A stretch of 64,000 bases of DNA from Bacillota bacterium. Lineage in GTDB: Bacteria; Bacillota; Bacilli; Paenibacillales; NBRC-103111. The notes beneath the pieces are model-generated. The model had not been told where the DNA came from. It saw only the letters and a list, made by a program, of their open reading frames with translations, and searched no databases. Of this stretch, positions 1-9,324 are shown piece by piece. Where the stretch lies: positions 120,976-184,975 of the forward strand of contig JAEWIS010000019.1 in NCBI GenBank assembly GCA_023386955.1. Direction: 5' to 3'. Positions within the stretch are counted from its first letter, which is position 1. The number at the start of each line of letters is the position of its first letter. A program made the translations under genes and the position numbers.

Positions 1-997
1 TGGCCGGGCCTTGAGCTTCCATGACGACAGCGCCGCCCTTCACTTCAGAAGGAAGCTTCAGCACCTCTAACCCTTCCTTAAACCCGGCCAAATCCAAGGT
101 GGAGACCCCAATGTACGGCCGCTTCACCTTCTGATCCTGGATCAGCGCGTCGATGATTGGCTTCGCCTCGTTAATGGGAATGGCAAAGCCCAGTCCTTCC
201 ACACCCGTTTCCGCCAGCTTCATGCTGTTGATGCCGATAACCTTGCCGTCCAGACTCACCAGAGCGCCGCCGCTGTTTCCCTGATTGATGGCGGCATCCG
301 TCTGGATCAGGTTCATTTCCCATTCTACGCCGCCCATACCGTCCGTGAGGGAGGGCAGCAGCACCTTGGGGGAGCTGATCACCCCTACCGTGATGGTTTG
401 AGCATAGTTAAGGCCTAAGGGATTGCCGATGGAGATAGCCGTTTCGCCGGATTGCAGGCTGTCGGAGTCACCGAACACCGCGGTCGCCTTAATTCCCGCA
501 GCATCCACCTCCATTACCGCCAGATCGGTAATCCGGTCGCTTCCCAGGACGGTGGCTTTTTTCCGGTCGCCTCCGGACATGACCACCTCATAAGCCGCGG
601 CGCCCTCCACCACATGATTATTGGTGACGATCCGCGCTTTGCCGCCTTCCTTATCGAAGATGACGCCCGAGCCGATAGCTGTTCCCGTTACCTTCTCCCC
701 ATCCTTGAAGGTGCTCACCACACTTACTACAGCAGGTGTAACCTTGGCTGCGGCTGCCACAACCGGGTCATTCCCGTAGGAAGCCCGGGCTGTTTTGCCG
801 GACGAGCCTGACCCATCCCGGCTAAAGCCGCCTACCAGCAGCACCAGCACCAGCATAACGGCCATGCCGGACACCAGCGCGCCGCCAATGATCCAGATCA
901 GCCGTTCATCCGGTCGGCCGGACGGGGCACCGAGCTTACGGCCTTTCCAACGGCCGGAGACCCGGGTGGAGTAAAAATCATCGTCAAACAAGCTCAT
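1..997 (-). CDS. htrC: HtrA-like membrane-anchored serine protease (HtrC/YyxA type), C-terminus cut by window edge
   Basis: Trypsin-fold protease that degrades or refolds damaged exported proteins at the outer face of the membrane. A cytoplasmic N-terminus of about 33 residues precedes one membrane segment (about 34-57) and the protease domain. The catalytic triad is visible as H128 (NNHVVEG), D158 (TDLAVMEV) and S242 (GNSGGAL). 332 codons are present and the frame runs off the left edge, so most of the PDZ domain expected after about residue 300 is missing from view. ATG at 997 follows AAGGAGG. It lies after walJ, as htrC follows the wal genes in Bacillus, but here a small plus-strand gene separates the two, so it probably has its own promoter, which I could not identify in 998-1252. 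Confidence 0.93.
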   Translation of the reverse strand, partial: MSLFDDDFYSTRVSGRWKGRKLGAPSGRPDERLIWIIGGALVSGMAVMLVLVLLVGGFSRDGSGSSGKTARASYGNDPVVAAAAKVTPAVVSVVSTFKDGEKVTGTAIGSGVIFDKEGGKARIVTNNHVVEGAAAYEVVMSGGDRKKATVLGSDRITDLAVMEVDAAGIKATAVFGDSDSLQSGETAISIGNPLGLNYAQTITVGVISSPKVLLPSLTDGMGGVEWEMNLIQTDAAINQGNSGGALVSLDGKVIGINSMKLAETGVEGLGFAIPINEAKPIIDALIQDQKVKRPYIGVSTLDLAGFKEGLEVLKLPSEVKGGAVVMEAQGPA

Positions 998-1252
998 TGA
1001 CGGCGTCCTCCTTCTTTAGCGCGTATCGCACTTCTTGGCCAAACGGCTTATGTACCGCCTGACTGGGGCATTGTTGAGAGCATAAATTTTTCGAGAAAAA
1101 AGAATGATTGCCCGTCATGTTGACCAGACTGATAGAATACGCTGTTACTAGAGGACATACTATCGCTAGATTCATTCCTGAAGCCTGCCGTCTTACCCGT
1201 GTCATACTAACCGGTTAACCCATCCGCCTCAACCAAAAAGGAGCGTGCATTC

Positions 1253-1465
1253 ATGCGGCAACCCCTGTCCATTACCGAGCAGATCGATCTGGCCGGCAAA
1301 CTCGGCGATCTGAAGGAGCAGCACTATAACCATACTCTTCTATTAACCGCCCTGCTGGAGCTCCTCACCGAAAAAGGCCTGCTTACCACCGAGGAAATCC
1401 GGGCCAAAGCAGCCGACCTCCATCATATTGCATACCACGGTCCGGATGAGGACCTGCACTCCTGA
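1253..1465 (+). CDS. Small conserved-type hypothetical protein, 70 aa
   Basis: Not recognised as a named family. The product is a hydrophilic, mostly helical 70-residue protein with a central leucine-rich stretch (LLLTALLELL) followed by EKGLLTTEEI, a helix-turn-helix-like wording also seen at the N-termini of unrelated enzymes. The start ATG is preceded by AAAAGGAG at good distance, which supports a real gene. It stands alone on the plus strand between minus-strand htrC and walJ and is convergent with walJ. There is no signal peptide or cysteine. Function unknown. Confidence 0.6.
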   Translation: MRQPLSITEQIDLAGKLGDLKEQHYNHTLLLTALLELLTEKGLLTTEEIRAKAADLHHIAYHGPDEDLHS

Positions 1466-1545
1466 GCCAAGGGGATAATGTCCGACAAGGCCGCCCTACC
1501 GCACCCTCTTAGCACCGCCTACAGCAGCAGCTGCCAGAACAATGC

Positions 1546-2352
1546 TTACGCTTCCCGCAGCCAATCCCAATGGGTCGGCCGGTCGTAATACGTGTCCATC
1601 AGCTTGGGGCCGTTGTCCCCGCACCGGACGCCGTACTGCTCCAGCACCCCGCCGACGGTCATCCGTGCCAGCTCCTGCATATTGTGGTCCCGGCTGAGAT
1701 GAGCCAGGTAGACCCGGCGCAGCCGCTGGGACAGCAGCGTATACAGCGCTTCCCCTGCCGCTTCGTTGGACAAGTGCCCGGAATCGCTCAGGATCCGGCG
1801 CTTGATGTTCCACGGGTACCTCCCCATCCGCAGCAGCTCTATATCATGATTGGCCTCCAGGATCAGCGCATCGCAATCCCGCAGCTGGTCCCGGACCTTG
1901 TCGCTCATATACCCCAGGTCCGTCGCCAAACCCAGCTTTTCATCCCCGTCATAAAAGCAGTAGCCTACCGGCTCCGCCGCATCATGGGAGATGCCGAAGG
2001 ATTGCACCGACAGATTGTGGATCTCCACCACACTGCCCGTGTCGAGAATCCGCCGCTGCTCCGCCTCCAGCGCACCCACACACTTGTCCAGCTCCTCCCA
2101 GGTGGCCTGATTGGCATACACCGGGAGCTTATATTTGCGGGCGATAGCGCCCAGTCCTTTGACATGATCCGAATGCTCGTGTGTGATAAAAATAGCGCTT
2201 AACTCCGATGCTGCCACTTCCTGCTCCGCCATCAGATGCTCCACCCGCTTGGCGGACAGCCCCGCATCAATCAATACCTTGGCCTCATCGTTGGCCACCA
2301 CAATAGCGTTTCCCGTAGAACCGCTGGACAACACCGTGAAACGCAATGACAT
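1546..2352 (-). CDS. walJ: WalJ/YycJ metallo-beta-lactamase-fold hydrolase
   Basis: Metallo-beta-lactamase-fold protein of the YycJ/WalJ family, a cytoplasmic nuclease-like enzyme linked to cell-wall and cell-cycle coordination. The metal-binding HxHxDH motif is at residues 58-63 (THEHSDH), followed by downstream His/Asp ligands (LATDLGY, LAHLSRDHN). The chosen start (MSLRFTVLSSGS) follows AGAAGGA; an in-frame ATG 33 bases upstream (2385) has no ribosome site and precedes the family's usual N-terminus. Length 268 aa is typical. It is the last gene of the walRKHIJ operon, separated from walI by about 140 bases that contain a hairpin. Confidence 0.95.
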   Translation of the reverse strand: MSLRFTVLSSGSTGNAIVVANDEAKVLIDAGLSAKRVEHLMAEQEVAASELSAIFITHEHSDHVKGLGAIARKYKLPVYANQATWEELDKCVGALEAEQRRILDTGSVVEIHNLSVQSFGISHDAAEPVGYCFYDGDEKLGLATDLGYMSDKVRDQLRDCDALILEANHDIELLRMGRYPWNIKRRILSDSGHLSNEAAGEALYTLLSQRLRRVYLAHLSRDHNMQELARMTVGGVLEQYGVRCGDNGPKLMDTYYDRPTHWDWLREA

Positions 2353-2418
2353 TTCCTTTTCCTTCTTTCTAAACTGGAATAACATGGTCCGTGCCCTCGG
2401 CCGGATATGTTATGAAAG

Positions 2419-2446
2419 CCTCGAAACCGGCAGGGCCGGTTTGAGG
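2419..2446 (-). terminator. Hairpin between walI and walJ
   Basis: Inverted repeat CCTCAAACCGGC / GCCGGTTTCGAGG with a 3-4 base loop (one mismatch), read on the minus strand, followed only by CTTTCAT. It lacks a real T-tract, so it may attenuate or stabilise mRNA rather than fully terminate before walJ. Confidence 0.4.
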
Positions 2447-2491
2447 GGTCTTCTGCTTCGACTTCACTTCTTGGAATAACAAGGTTCTTCC

Positions 2492-3235
2492 CTACGGCTG
2501 CACCGTAGTCTCCACCGCACCCGTGAAGCCATGAACGTAATACGGCTCCCGGTTGGAGAGGGTAATCCTCCAATTGGGGACGAAGCTCTGCTCCTCGGAA
2601 TCGTACAGCTGGCCATGATAGCCCAGCCGGATGTCCGTGATCACGGCTCCCTCCGGGAGATAGTTCTCCGCCAGGCTGCGCACCGCTGCATAAGCGGAGA
2701 TGATCCGCTGGCCGGACTTGTCGGCAGCCTCTACTCCTGATTTTACTTCAACATAGGTTTGTTTGTAACCCGTTATTTCTCCGTTCTCCGCAAAAAGCTG
2801 CACCGTCACATCAAACATGGGCAAATCCCGGTAAATCTGATGGAACAAGAACACATCCTTCCGTCCATAGGAGGTATCCAGCCGGTACGCATCAAAGTGG
2901 CGCAGACCGGATTTGCGCTCGATTTCCTTCAAGGTGGAGCGGTTCAGCATGCTGATGAAGCGGATAGGCTGGGACAGCCGGGTCACCTGGGGATTGCGGA
3001 ATTCCTCCCGCAGGCTCACATTGATGATCGGCAGCTTGGGTGTTTCCTTCGGGATTTCCGGGATGACCCGGATGCTCTTGCTCTCCAGCAGCTTCCGCGT
3101 TTCCGCCTCCAGATCCGCCGCCTCCTGGTCCGATGCCGCTTGGCTGAAGCGGTCCTCCCACAGCTGGTAGGCCAGGATCAGATTGAGACACAGGAAGGCA
3201 AAGATCAATATGGATTTGGCTCTTCTCCAGTCCAT
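2492..3235 (-). CDS. walI: WalI (YycI), regulator of the WalK kinase
   Basis: Membrane-anchored regulator that, with WalH, forms a transmembrane complex controlling WalK activity. It has a short basic N-terminus (MDWRRAK), one membrane helix at about residues 7-24 and a large extracytoplasmic domain containing the YycI fold (hydrophobic beta-strands, FHQIYRDLPMFD). The 247-aa length fits the family. It lies 16 bases after walH in the same operon. The identification rests on gene order plus topology; sequence conservation of YycI is generally low. Confidence 0.93.
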   Translation of the reverse strand: MDWRRAKSILIFAFLCLNLILAYQLWEDRFSQAASDQEAADLEAETRKLLESKSIRVIPEIPKETPKLPIINVSLREEFRNPQVTRLSQPIRFISMLNRSTLKEIERKSGLRHFDAYRLDTSYGRKDVFLFHQIYRDLPMFDVTVQLFAENGEITGYKQTYVEVKSGVEAADKSGQRIISAYAAVRSLAENYLPEGAVITDIRLGYHGQLYDSEEQSFVPNWRITLSNREPYYVHGFTGAVETTVQP

Positions 3236-3251
3236 GACACACCCCGCTTCT

Positions 3252-4544
3252 TTAATTCAGCACGTCAAAGGTGCCGTCCCGCAGCTCCACAATCCACTTG
3301 GGATGATAGATCACCTGCTTCTCCTGCACCTCCGGCTGGTAGCCCGGATAGATACGGGCAATAGAGGACGGCCGGCGGTAAGCGGCGATTTTGGCATCAA
3401 GCTCTGCGCCTCCCGGAAGAATCGCCTGGGTCTTCACCATATTCTTCGTGTCCGGAATCAGAATGGAGCGTTCGTAGGTGGAGACAATCCCCTTCTGCAC
3501 CGCCACCTTCATATAGCCGATGGTATCCGTGCCGATATTCATAACCGGAAACCCCTCCAGATATTGGCGGAACAAAAAGGTCTGCGCCCCCACCGCCACC
3601 TTCGGCGTCAGCTGGGAATAGAGGTAGGTGCTGTTCCAGCCGCCATGCTGGTTCACAAACTGGATGGCCGACAGCAGATTGTCCCGCACCTCATTTTTGC
3701 TGTCCACCGGTGCCGAGGCCGGGTTGGAGAAGACAAACCAATGTTTGTCATTGCGCAGCTGCAGCCCCTTAACACTGTCGGTAATAATCTGGGTGCCGTC
3801 CCGCTCCTGGAGGGACCGGGTCAGGCCGGGGTCCACAAACAGGCTTCGTTTCAGCTGTTCAGCGGTATATTGCGTGTACGGCATGGTAATCCGGATGGCT
3901 GTTAACGGCTCATTCGGCAAATAATAGTCTCCCGACGCCGTATGGTAACGCGGCAGGGATTCCCCCAGCCGCAGCCGCATGGTCAGGTCGCTTACCGTTA
4001 CATCGGCTTTGACCGCTTCATAAACGGTCAGGCTGCTGTCGGAAATAAAGAACGTTTTCACATCATCCGATATGCCGTTGGAATACAGGTAAATCCGGGT
4101 AATCAGCTCATTGGCCGGGAGCGGCTCATCCTTGCTCACCTTCATCAGACTCTGCAGCACATTCACGGGAACACCCTCCCGGAAGCGCATCTCAATGCCT
4201 TCATAATTGTCCCGGATCTCGTTCCAGTCCATATTGGCCGCCAACACGTTGGTTTTGCGCAGCCCACCGAAGCTTCTCTGCTTCAGGAAATCGAAGATAT
4301 TGCGGTAATGGTTGATAAACGGCACCGGATAAAGCACCGTATGGCTTTTTTGACCGTAATGCAGAATGATCTGGTCGGGGAATACCACATCCTGCAGCTC
4401 CGCAGGGGTCCCCTCCAGAACGGACTCCACATATTTGCCTTGAGGCAGGGGTTCGGGCCGCGGACTGCTGTAGCCCAGGATGTAGCTCTGGATCAGGCTG
4501 GTCACCACAAGCAGCGTCAGCAAGAATGATTTAGCCTTCTCCAT
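3252..4544 (-). CDS. walH: WalH (YycH), regulator of the WalK kinase
   Basis: Single-pass membrane protein that restrains or modulates WalK together with WalI. An N-terminal uncleaved signal anchor (about residues 6-24) is followed by a roughly 400-residue extracellular YycH domain. 430 aa is the usual size. Its ATG overlaps the walK stop by one base (TAATG), which implies translational coupling to the kinase it regulates. Confidence 0.95.
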   Translation of the reverse strand: MEKAKSFLLTLLVVTSLIQSYILGYSSPRPEPLPQGKYVESVLEGTPAELQDVVFPDQIILHYGQKSHTVLYPVPFINHYRNIFDFLKQRSFGGLRKTNVLAANMDWNEIRDNYEGIEMRFREGVPVNVLQSLMKVSKDEPLPANELITRIYLYSNGISDDVKTFFISDSSLTVYEAVKADVTVSDLTMRLRLGESLPRYHTASGDYYLPNEPLTAIRITMPYTQYTAEQLKRSLFVDPGLTRSLQERDGTQIITDSVKGLQLRNDKHWFVFSNPASAPVDSKNEVRDNLLSAIQFVNQHGGWNSTYLYSQLTPKVAVGAQTFLFRQYLEGFPVMNIGTDTIGYMKVAVQKGIVSTYERSILIPDTKNMVKTQAILPGGAELDAKIAAYRRPSSIARIYPGYQPEVQEKQVIYHPKWIVELRDGTFDVLN

Positions 4545-6397
4545 TACTCTCCCACCCCGCTTTCTTCATGCTTCACCGGCAGTGTAAAAGCCACTTTCGT
4601 TCCTTGGTTCAGCTCGGAATCCAGGGTAATGGAGCCTCCGTGGGCTTTGACAATTTCCCGGGCAATGGACAGCCCCAAACCTGTGCCCCCCATGTTGCGG
4701 GAGCGTGCCTTATCTACCCGGTAGAACCGGTCGAAGATGCGGCTCAGGTCTTTTTTGGGGATGCCGATGCCGTTGTCCTCAACTTCAATCTCCAGCTGGC
4801 TCCCATTGTCCTTCAGCCTGGCCCGGATAGCCAGATGCCCGCCGTCTCCCGTGTACTTGATAGAGTTGGACACCAGATTATCCAGCACCTGATCGATCTG
4901 ATCCCGGTCCAACAGCACCTGGCCTACCGCCGGCTCCACATGGATGCCGATCCCGATATGCCGCTGGCGCAGCTGGAAGGAAAAGCGGTCCGCCACATCC
5001 TCAAGCATCTCGCCTACGTCAGTCATCCGCTTCTTGAGTCCCGCTTCCTTGGAGTCCAGACGGGACAGGTGGAGCAGGTCCGTCACCAGACGGATCATCC
5101 GCTCCGACTCGTTGCGGGTTACGCCAACGAAGCGCTTGGCCAGCTCCGGCTCCTCCAGCGCGCCGTCCTCCAGCGCCTCCAGATAGCTCTTGATGGTCGT
5201 AAGCGGCGTCCGCAGCTCATGGGATACATTGGCCACAAACTCCCGGCGGGACCATTCCAGCTTCTCCTGCTCTGTCACATCCTGCAGCACCACGATATTG
5301 CCGGAGATTCCCTTCTCCCGGCGGTGGATGGAGGTCACCGACAGGCGCACCTGAAGCTCCTCATCCTCCTCCCGGGAATCCGGAATGGCGATCAGCTTCA
5401 CCTGCACCGAATCCTGAGCCTGCAGAAGCTCCGGCTCCTGGGGAATACCCAGGAGGGTGAACAGGTCCATGCCGATGGCCACCTGCTCGTCGGCCCCCAG
5501 CATCTCCTTGGCCCGGGGATTCATGACAATGACCCGGCCCCGTTCGTCCGTGGCCAATACCCCGTCATTCATATTGGTGAGGATGGAGGTCAGCTTCTCC
5601 TTCTCCTCCTCATTAATGGCCAGCGCTTCCTTGAGCCGGGCCGTCATGTTGTTAAAGGCATTACTCAACTGCCCGATCTCGTCCTGCCCATACACCCGCA
5701 CCCTCCGTTCGAAGTCCCCCTCCGCCACCATCGTGGCCTGTTTGGTGATCTCCTTAATGGGACTGGTGATGGTCCCGGACAGAATCGTCCCCAGCAGCGC
5801 CGTCAGCGCCAGTGCAATCAGGGTTCCGGTAATAAAAATCTGATTGATCCGCGCAATATTGGCGTACAAATCCTCCATGGATTTCACAATATAGACGGCC
5901 CCGATGACCTTGCCGTCCTTCATCACCGGCCGGGCCAGCATCTTCTTGCGCAGGCCGTCCACATCGGTAATATTGCGCTCCGTCTCCTTGTTGTTCTGCA
6001 GCTGGAGCGCTCGGGTGACCACCTGCTGGGTATTCTTCTGCCCGAGAATCGCCGGGTCCGGCTGGGACATGCTGATGACCTCGCCGTTGGCATTCAGTAT
6101 CTGCATCTCCGAGTTGTTGATCTGAAACCAGTCCTTCACCAGCTTATCCAGATCCTCACGGGATTTCTTCATATCCTCCGGACGGGCGTCCGGGTCCGTA
6201 GAGAGATTCTTCTCGGACACATACTGGGCCAGCAGCATGGCGTCGTTGTTCATGGAGTCGGAGAAGTTCTTGGTGAAGGAGCTCTCCAGGGCATTCACAA
6301 AGTACACCCCGATCAGCTGCATGGCAAACAGGATCAGGAGCACATAAATAATGATCAGCTTCAGCTGTACCGTCTTAAAAAACTTTACGCCTTTCAC
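4544..6397 (-). CDS. walK: WalK (YycG/VicK) essential sensor histidine kinase
   Basis: Sensor kinase of the essential WalRK system that tunes autolysin expression to cell-wall growth. Order: TM1 (about 10-34), extracellular Cache-like sensor, TM2 (about 187-209), HAMP, PAS (about 270-375), HisKA with phospho-acceptor His at about 393 (NVSHELRTPL) and HATPase (NLVSNSIKY, DNGIGI, GGTGLGLSI). I chose the GTG at 6397 (product begins MKGVKFFKTVQLK) because it matches the usual family N-terminus. Another in-frame GTG at 6445 would add 16 residues but has no ribosome site; GGGAGG upstream of 6397 is about 14 bases away, so the start is not certain. It lies about 90 bases after walR. Confidence 0.96.
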   Translation of the reverse strand: MKGVKFFKTVQLKLIIIYVLLILFAMQLIGVYFVNALESSFTKNFSDSMNNDAMLLAQYVSEKNLSTDPDARPEDMKKSREDLDKLVKDWFQINNSEMQILNANGEVISMSQPDPAILGQKNTQQVVTRALQLQNNKETERNITDVDGLRKKMLARPVMKDGKVIGAVYIVKSMEDLYANIARINQIFITGTLIALALTALLGTILSGTITSPIKEITKQATMVAEGDFERRVRVYGQDEIGQLSNAFNNMTARLKEALAINEEEKEKLTSILTNMNDGVLATDERGRVIVMNPRAKEMLGADEQVAIGMDLFTLLGIPQEPELLQAQDSVQVKLIAIPDSREEDEELQVRLSVTSIHRREKGISGNIVVLQDVTEQEKLEWSRREFVANVSHELRTPLTTIKSYLEALEDGALEEPELAKRFVGVTRNESERMIRLVTDLLHLSRLDSKEAGLKKRMTDVGEMLEDVADRFSFQLRQRHIGIGIHVEPAVGQVLLDRDQIDQVLDNLVSNSIKYTGDGGHLAIRARLKDNGSQLEIEVEDNGIGIPKKDLSRIFDRFYRVDKARSRNMGGTGLGLSIAREIVKAHGGSITLDSELNQGTKVAFTLPVKHEESGVGE

Positions 6398-6487
6398 GCG
6401 GCTTTCGCTTCCCTCCCCGGGGCTTGAAGACTTCCTGCTGCCCACATGCCAAGCTTGCCGTTATCGAGCTGCACCGATTGCAGCACC

Positions 6488-7195
6488 TTACCGCACGGCG
6501 GGATTGCGCATCACATAGCCCAGTCCCCGCCGGGTCGTAATATATTCGGGGCGGCTGGGGTCATCCTCCAGCTTCTCCCGCAAGCGCCGGATAGTTACGT
6601 CCACCGTACGCACATCGCCGTAATAATCATAACCCCATACCGCCTGGAGCAGATGCTCCCGGGTCATTACCTTGCCGCAGTTGCGGGCCATGTAATACAC
6701 CAGCTCGAATTCCCGGTGGGTCAGGTCCAGCACCTCGCCGTTTTTGTACACCACGAACATCTCCGGGTCAATCTGCAGATTGTGAATCCGCAGCCCCTGG
6801 GCCGCCGAAGCCTCCTGGACCTGTGCAGCCGCATTGGTTCTCCGCAGATGGGCCTTCACCCGAGCCAGCAGCTCACGGGTGCTGAAGGGTTTGGTGACGT
6901 AATCATCCGCCCCCAGTTCCAAGCCCAGCACCTTATCCACCTCGGAATCCTTGGCGGTCAGCATAATAATGGGCGTGTTCTTCCGTGCCCGGACCTCCCT
7001 GCATACATCCAGACCATCCTTCAAGGGCAGCATCAGGTCCAGCAGGATCAGATCATGGTCCTCCAACAGTGCTGCCTCCACCGCCTTCACCCCGTCATAA
7101 GCGCAGGTAACGGCGTAGCCTTCTTTTTCCAGATTAAACTTTAATATATCCGCAATGGGCTGTTCATCATCCACAACCAATATCCGACCGTTCAT
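6488..7195 (-). CDS. walR: WalR (YycF/VicR) essential response regulator
   Basis: OmpR/PhoB-type response regulator partnered with WalK, controlling murein hydrolase genes. The receiver domain has the acidic pair D9-D10, phosphorylation site D53 (LLDLMLP), T80 and K102. The C-terminal winged helix ends in the typical [11 protein letters not shown] and [14 protein letters not shown] at 7195 follows GGGAGG at seven bases. First gene of the walRKHIJ operon; 235 aa is standard. Confidence 0.98.
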   Translation of the reverse strand: MNGRILVVDDEQPIADILKFNLEKEGYAVTCAYDGVKAVEAALLEDHDLILLDLMLPLKDGLDVCREVRARKNTPIIMLTAKDSEVDKVLGLELGADDYVTKPFSTRELLARVKAHLRRTNAAAQVQEASAAQGLRIHNLQIDPEMFVVYKNGEVLDLTHREFELVYYMARNCGKVMTREHLLQAVWGYDYYGDVRTVDVTIRRLREKLEDDPSRPEYITTRRGLGYVMRNPAVR

Positions 7196-7240
7196 AGGGT
7201 TCCTCCCGGGCGCCGCGCCCGCTTCTGTAGTCCTTCTTCC

Positions 7241-7246
7241 ATTCTA
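7241..7246 (-). promoter_or_regulatory. Possible extended -10 promoter of the wal operon
   Basis: On the minus strand TGGTAGAAT (extended -10, TGnTAGAAT) sits about 45 bases upstream of the walR start. I see no good -35 at 17 bases, so this is tentative. Confidence 0.3.
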
Positions 7247-7336
7247 CCAAAACCGGGGGTCAAAGTGGAGTTTACACCGGAAAAACTCCGGCGTTCTTGT
7301 TTTACCTGGTGGAATCATGGGTAAAAATTGGGAGAT

Positions 7337-7365
7337 GCAAAAAAAGGGCTCCGGCCGGATACCCA
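7337..7365 (-). terminator. Rho-independent terminator after the M23 peptidase gene
   Basis: Minus-strand hairpin GGGTATCC/GGAGCCC with a GGCC loop, followed by a run of seven T. It separates the peptidase gene from the wal operon. Confidence 0.75.
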
Positions 7366-7400
7366 TTGGTTCCAGCCGCGCCCCCATGTTTGTGTTTAGC

Positions 7401-9077
7401 TTAGCGGTTCAAATATTTCAACGGATTCTCTACGGTTCCGTTCTTAATAACCTCAAAGTGCAGGTGGGTGCCGGTGGAATCCCCCGTGCTGCCCATAATG
7501 CCGATTTTCTCGCCCTTCTCCACGATCTGGCCTACCTTCACGCTGTAGGAGCTCAGATGCCCGTAGAGGGTCTTGTAGCCGTTCAAATGATTGATAATGA
7601 CATGATTGCCGTAATCGGATTTGTAGCCGACATATTCCACCTTGCCGTTATCCGAGGACATAATGGATTTGTTGCCGGTCAGGTCTACACCCTTGTGCAG
7701 CTTGCCCCATCTGTAGCCGAAGCCGCTGGAGATGCTGGAGCTCAAAACCGGCCAGGCGAATTTGCCTGTGCCCTCGCCCAGAATGACCTTGGTTCCCTTA
7801 CGGGCCTTGGCCTTCACAGGCTGCTGCAGGATTTCCTCGTTGAGCATTTCTTCTTCCATCCACTTGCCGTTTACCTTGGTCACCAGGAAGGTGACGTTCT
7901 TCAAGCCGTTTTTGCCCGGGGAGATCGTCTGGATAATCCCGGCACGCATATTGTCATCCAGCTCATAATCGGTATCGTACTGGATCTCCTGGCTCTCTAC
8001 AACCTTCTCCACCGTCTTCACGGATAAGGTAGGCTGCAGCACCGTCAGGTCCAGCACCTGGCCGATCTTCAGCTTGTCGTCCACGATCCAGGCATTGTTC
8101 TCATAGATCACCTGGCGGGAAATATTGAATTTCTTGGCGATGAGGGAAATGCTGTCCCCCTTCTCCACGGTATATTTGGTCGGCTGAACATCACCCGTCT
8201 CCAGCTTGGCCAGAAGCTCTTCGGGCTTCACCAGCTGGGAGGGGTCAATATCCTTCTGCTTCATTTCCACCTGCTGTACAAATTCTACCTCTTGCACCTC
8301 GGATTCGCCGGGGCTCAAGGTTTTGGCTTCGTTAGAAAGAATGCTGACGCGCCCCTTCTCTGCCTGCTGCTTCTCGGCTACTGCCGCTCCGCCATGATTG
8401 GCCTTGATCTGGGCCAGCAGCTGATCCGCCGTATCCGTGTCCTTCACAATACCTACGGGCTTGCCGTCAACCACAAGCTCTACCCCTACTGCATGGGAGG
8501 TAAGCATCTGGTCCAGCATAGCCAAAGCCGCGGCATCATCGGATTCGCCTTTGTAAGCCTTTTCACTCTTCAATACGATCTCATCGGTATTCAAGACCAT
8601 ATGAACATTAGGATTTTCCTGCTGAACCTGGTTGTACTTGGTAATTTTGAATTCGTCTACCACCTGCGGGTTGCTTACGGTGCCGGCGTATTGATCCTTT
8701 ACATATACATGGAATATGTCGTATGTATTGGCTGCTACGTATTGCTGGTAGCCCAATGTTCCCGTCCAGATTACAGCTCCCAGCGCGATAGTCCCTGCTA
8801 TGTGCACCCGGTATTTCTTCAGTTGGCCAAGCCCGCCTTGGGCGGCTTCCGCCGATTGCTTCTTCACTCTGGCTCCGCCGAGCGACAATGTCTGGCCTGC
8901 TTTAATCGACCGTTCCTTCACCGACATCAGCCATTCTTGAGTGTTAATCCTATGCAGTAAGGCGCTCCATGCCGGTTTGGCTGCGCCAGGCTTTACTTTC
9001 TCTTTTAACGGCTTGCCCCAGGATTTCACCTGCGACAGCCGTTCCAAGAACCATTTCTTCATCTTGAAACCTGTCAT
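7401..9077 (-). CDS. M23 endopeptidase with LysM and G5 domains, membrane anchored
   Basis: Probable murein endopeptidase that cuts peptide cross-links in the cell wall. Order: basic, amphipathic cytoplasmic N-terminus (about 1-90), one membrane helix (about 93-115), an extended region, a LysM peptidoglycan-binding repeat (about 305-350, YTVEKGDSISLIAKKF), a G5-like domain (about 355-430) and a C-terminal M23 zinc peptidase with ligands in HKGVD and HLHFE. I chose ATG 9077, preceded by AGGAG; an in-frame TTG 21 bases upstream contains that ribosome site. Location next to walRK suggests regulation by WalR, but I cannot point to a convincing WalR box. Confidence 0.9.
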   Translation of the reverse strand: MTGFKMKKWFLERLSQVKSWGKPLKEKVKPGAAKPAWSALLHRINTQEWLMSVKERSIKAGQTLSLGGARVKKQSAEAAQGGLGQLKKYRVHIAGTIALGAVIWTGTLGYQQYVAANTYDIFHVYVKDQYAGTVSNPQVVDEFKITKYNQVQQENPNVHMVLNTDEIVLKSEKAYKGESDDAAALAMLDQMLTSHAVGVELVVDGKPVGIVKDTDTADQLLAQIKANHGGAAVAEKQQAEKGRVSILSNEAKTLSPGESEVQEVEFVQQVEMKQKDIDPSQLVKPEELLAKLETGDVQPTKYTVEKGDSISLIAKKFNISRQVIYENNAWIVDDKLKIGQVLDLTVLQPTLSVKTVEKVVESQEIQYDTDYELDDNMRAGIIQTISPGKNGLKNVTFLVTKVNGKWMEEEMLNEEILQQPVKAKARKGTKVILGEGTGKFAWPVLSSSISSGFGYRWGKLHKGVDLTGNKSIMSSDNGKVEYVGYKSDYGNHVIINHLNGYKTLYGHLSSYSVKVGQIVEKGEKIGIMGSTGDSTGTHLHFEVIKNGTVENPLKYLNR

Positions 9078-9211
9078 GATGGACTCCTCTTCAGCCAATT
9101 CTAGAAAAGTGCAAGGACCTCTCCGGCCCTCTTCATGTCTTTTCCGATGTATCTGCGAACTTCTTCACGGCAGCAAGCGACAAGAATCTGAGTCAAAATC
9201 ATACCTTTACC

Positions 9212-9241
9212 AATTTACCACAGTATGATTTGCGATTTCAA
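9212..9241 (-). promoter_or_regulatory. Possible SigA promoter of the M23 peptidase gene
   Basis: Minus strand TTGAAA, 18-base spacer, TAAATT, about 135 bases before the start codon. The -10 is weak, so this is only a candidate. Confidence 0.35.
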
Positions 9242-9324
9242 CCACATTTGTCACAGTTTCTGTGTTTGCGCTTACATGATTTTCGCAGACCAGCTGAGGC
9301 TGATCCGTCCTTCTTCCGGCGGTG

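Noticed and set aside
984..1205. 73-codon minus-strand frame between htrC and the small plus-strand gene
   Set aside because: No ribosome site, composition not protein-like, overlaps the htrC start.
7196..9324. WalR box (TGTWAH-N5-TGTWAH) upstream of walR or the M23 gene
   Set aside because: Only single half-sites such as TGTAAG were seen; spacing and second half do not fit.
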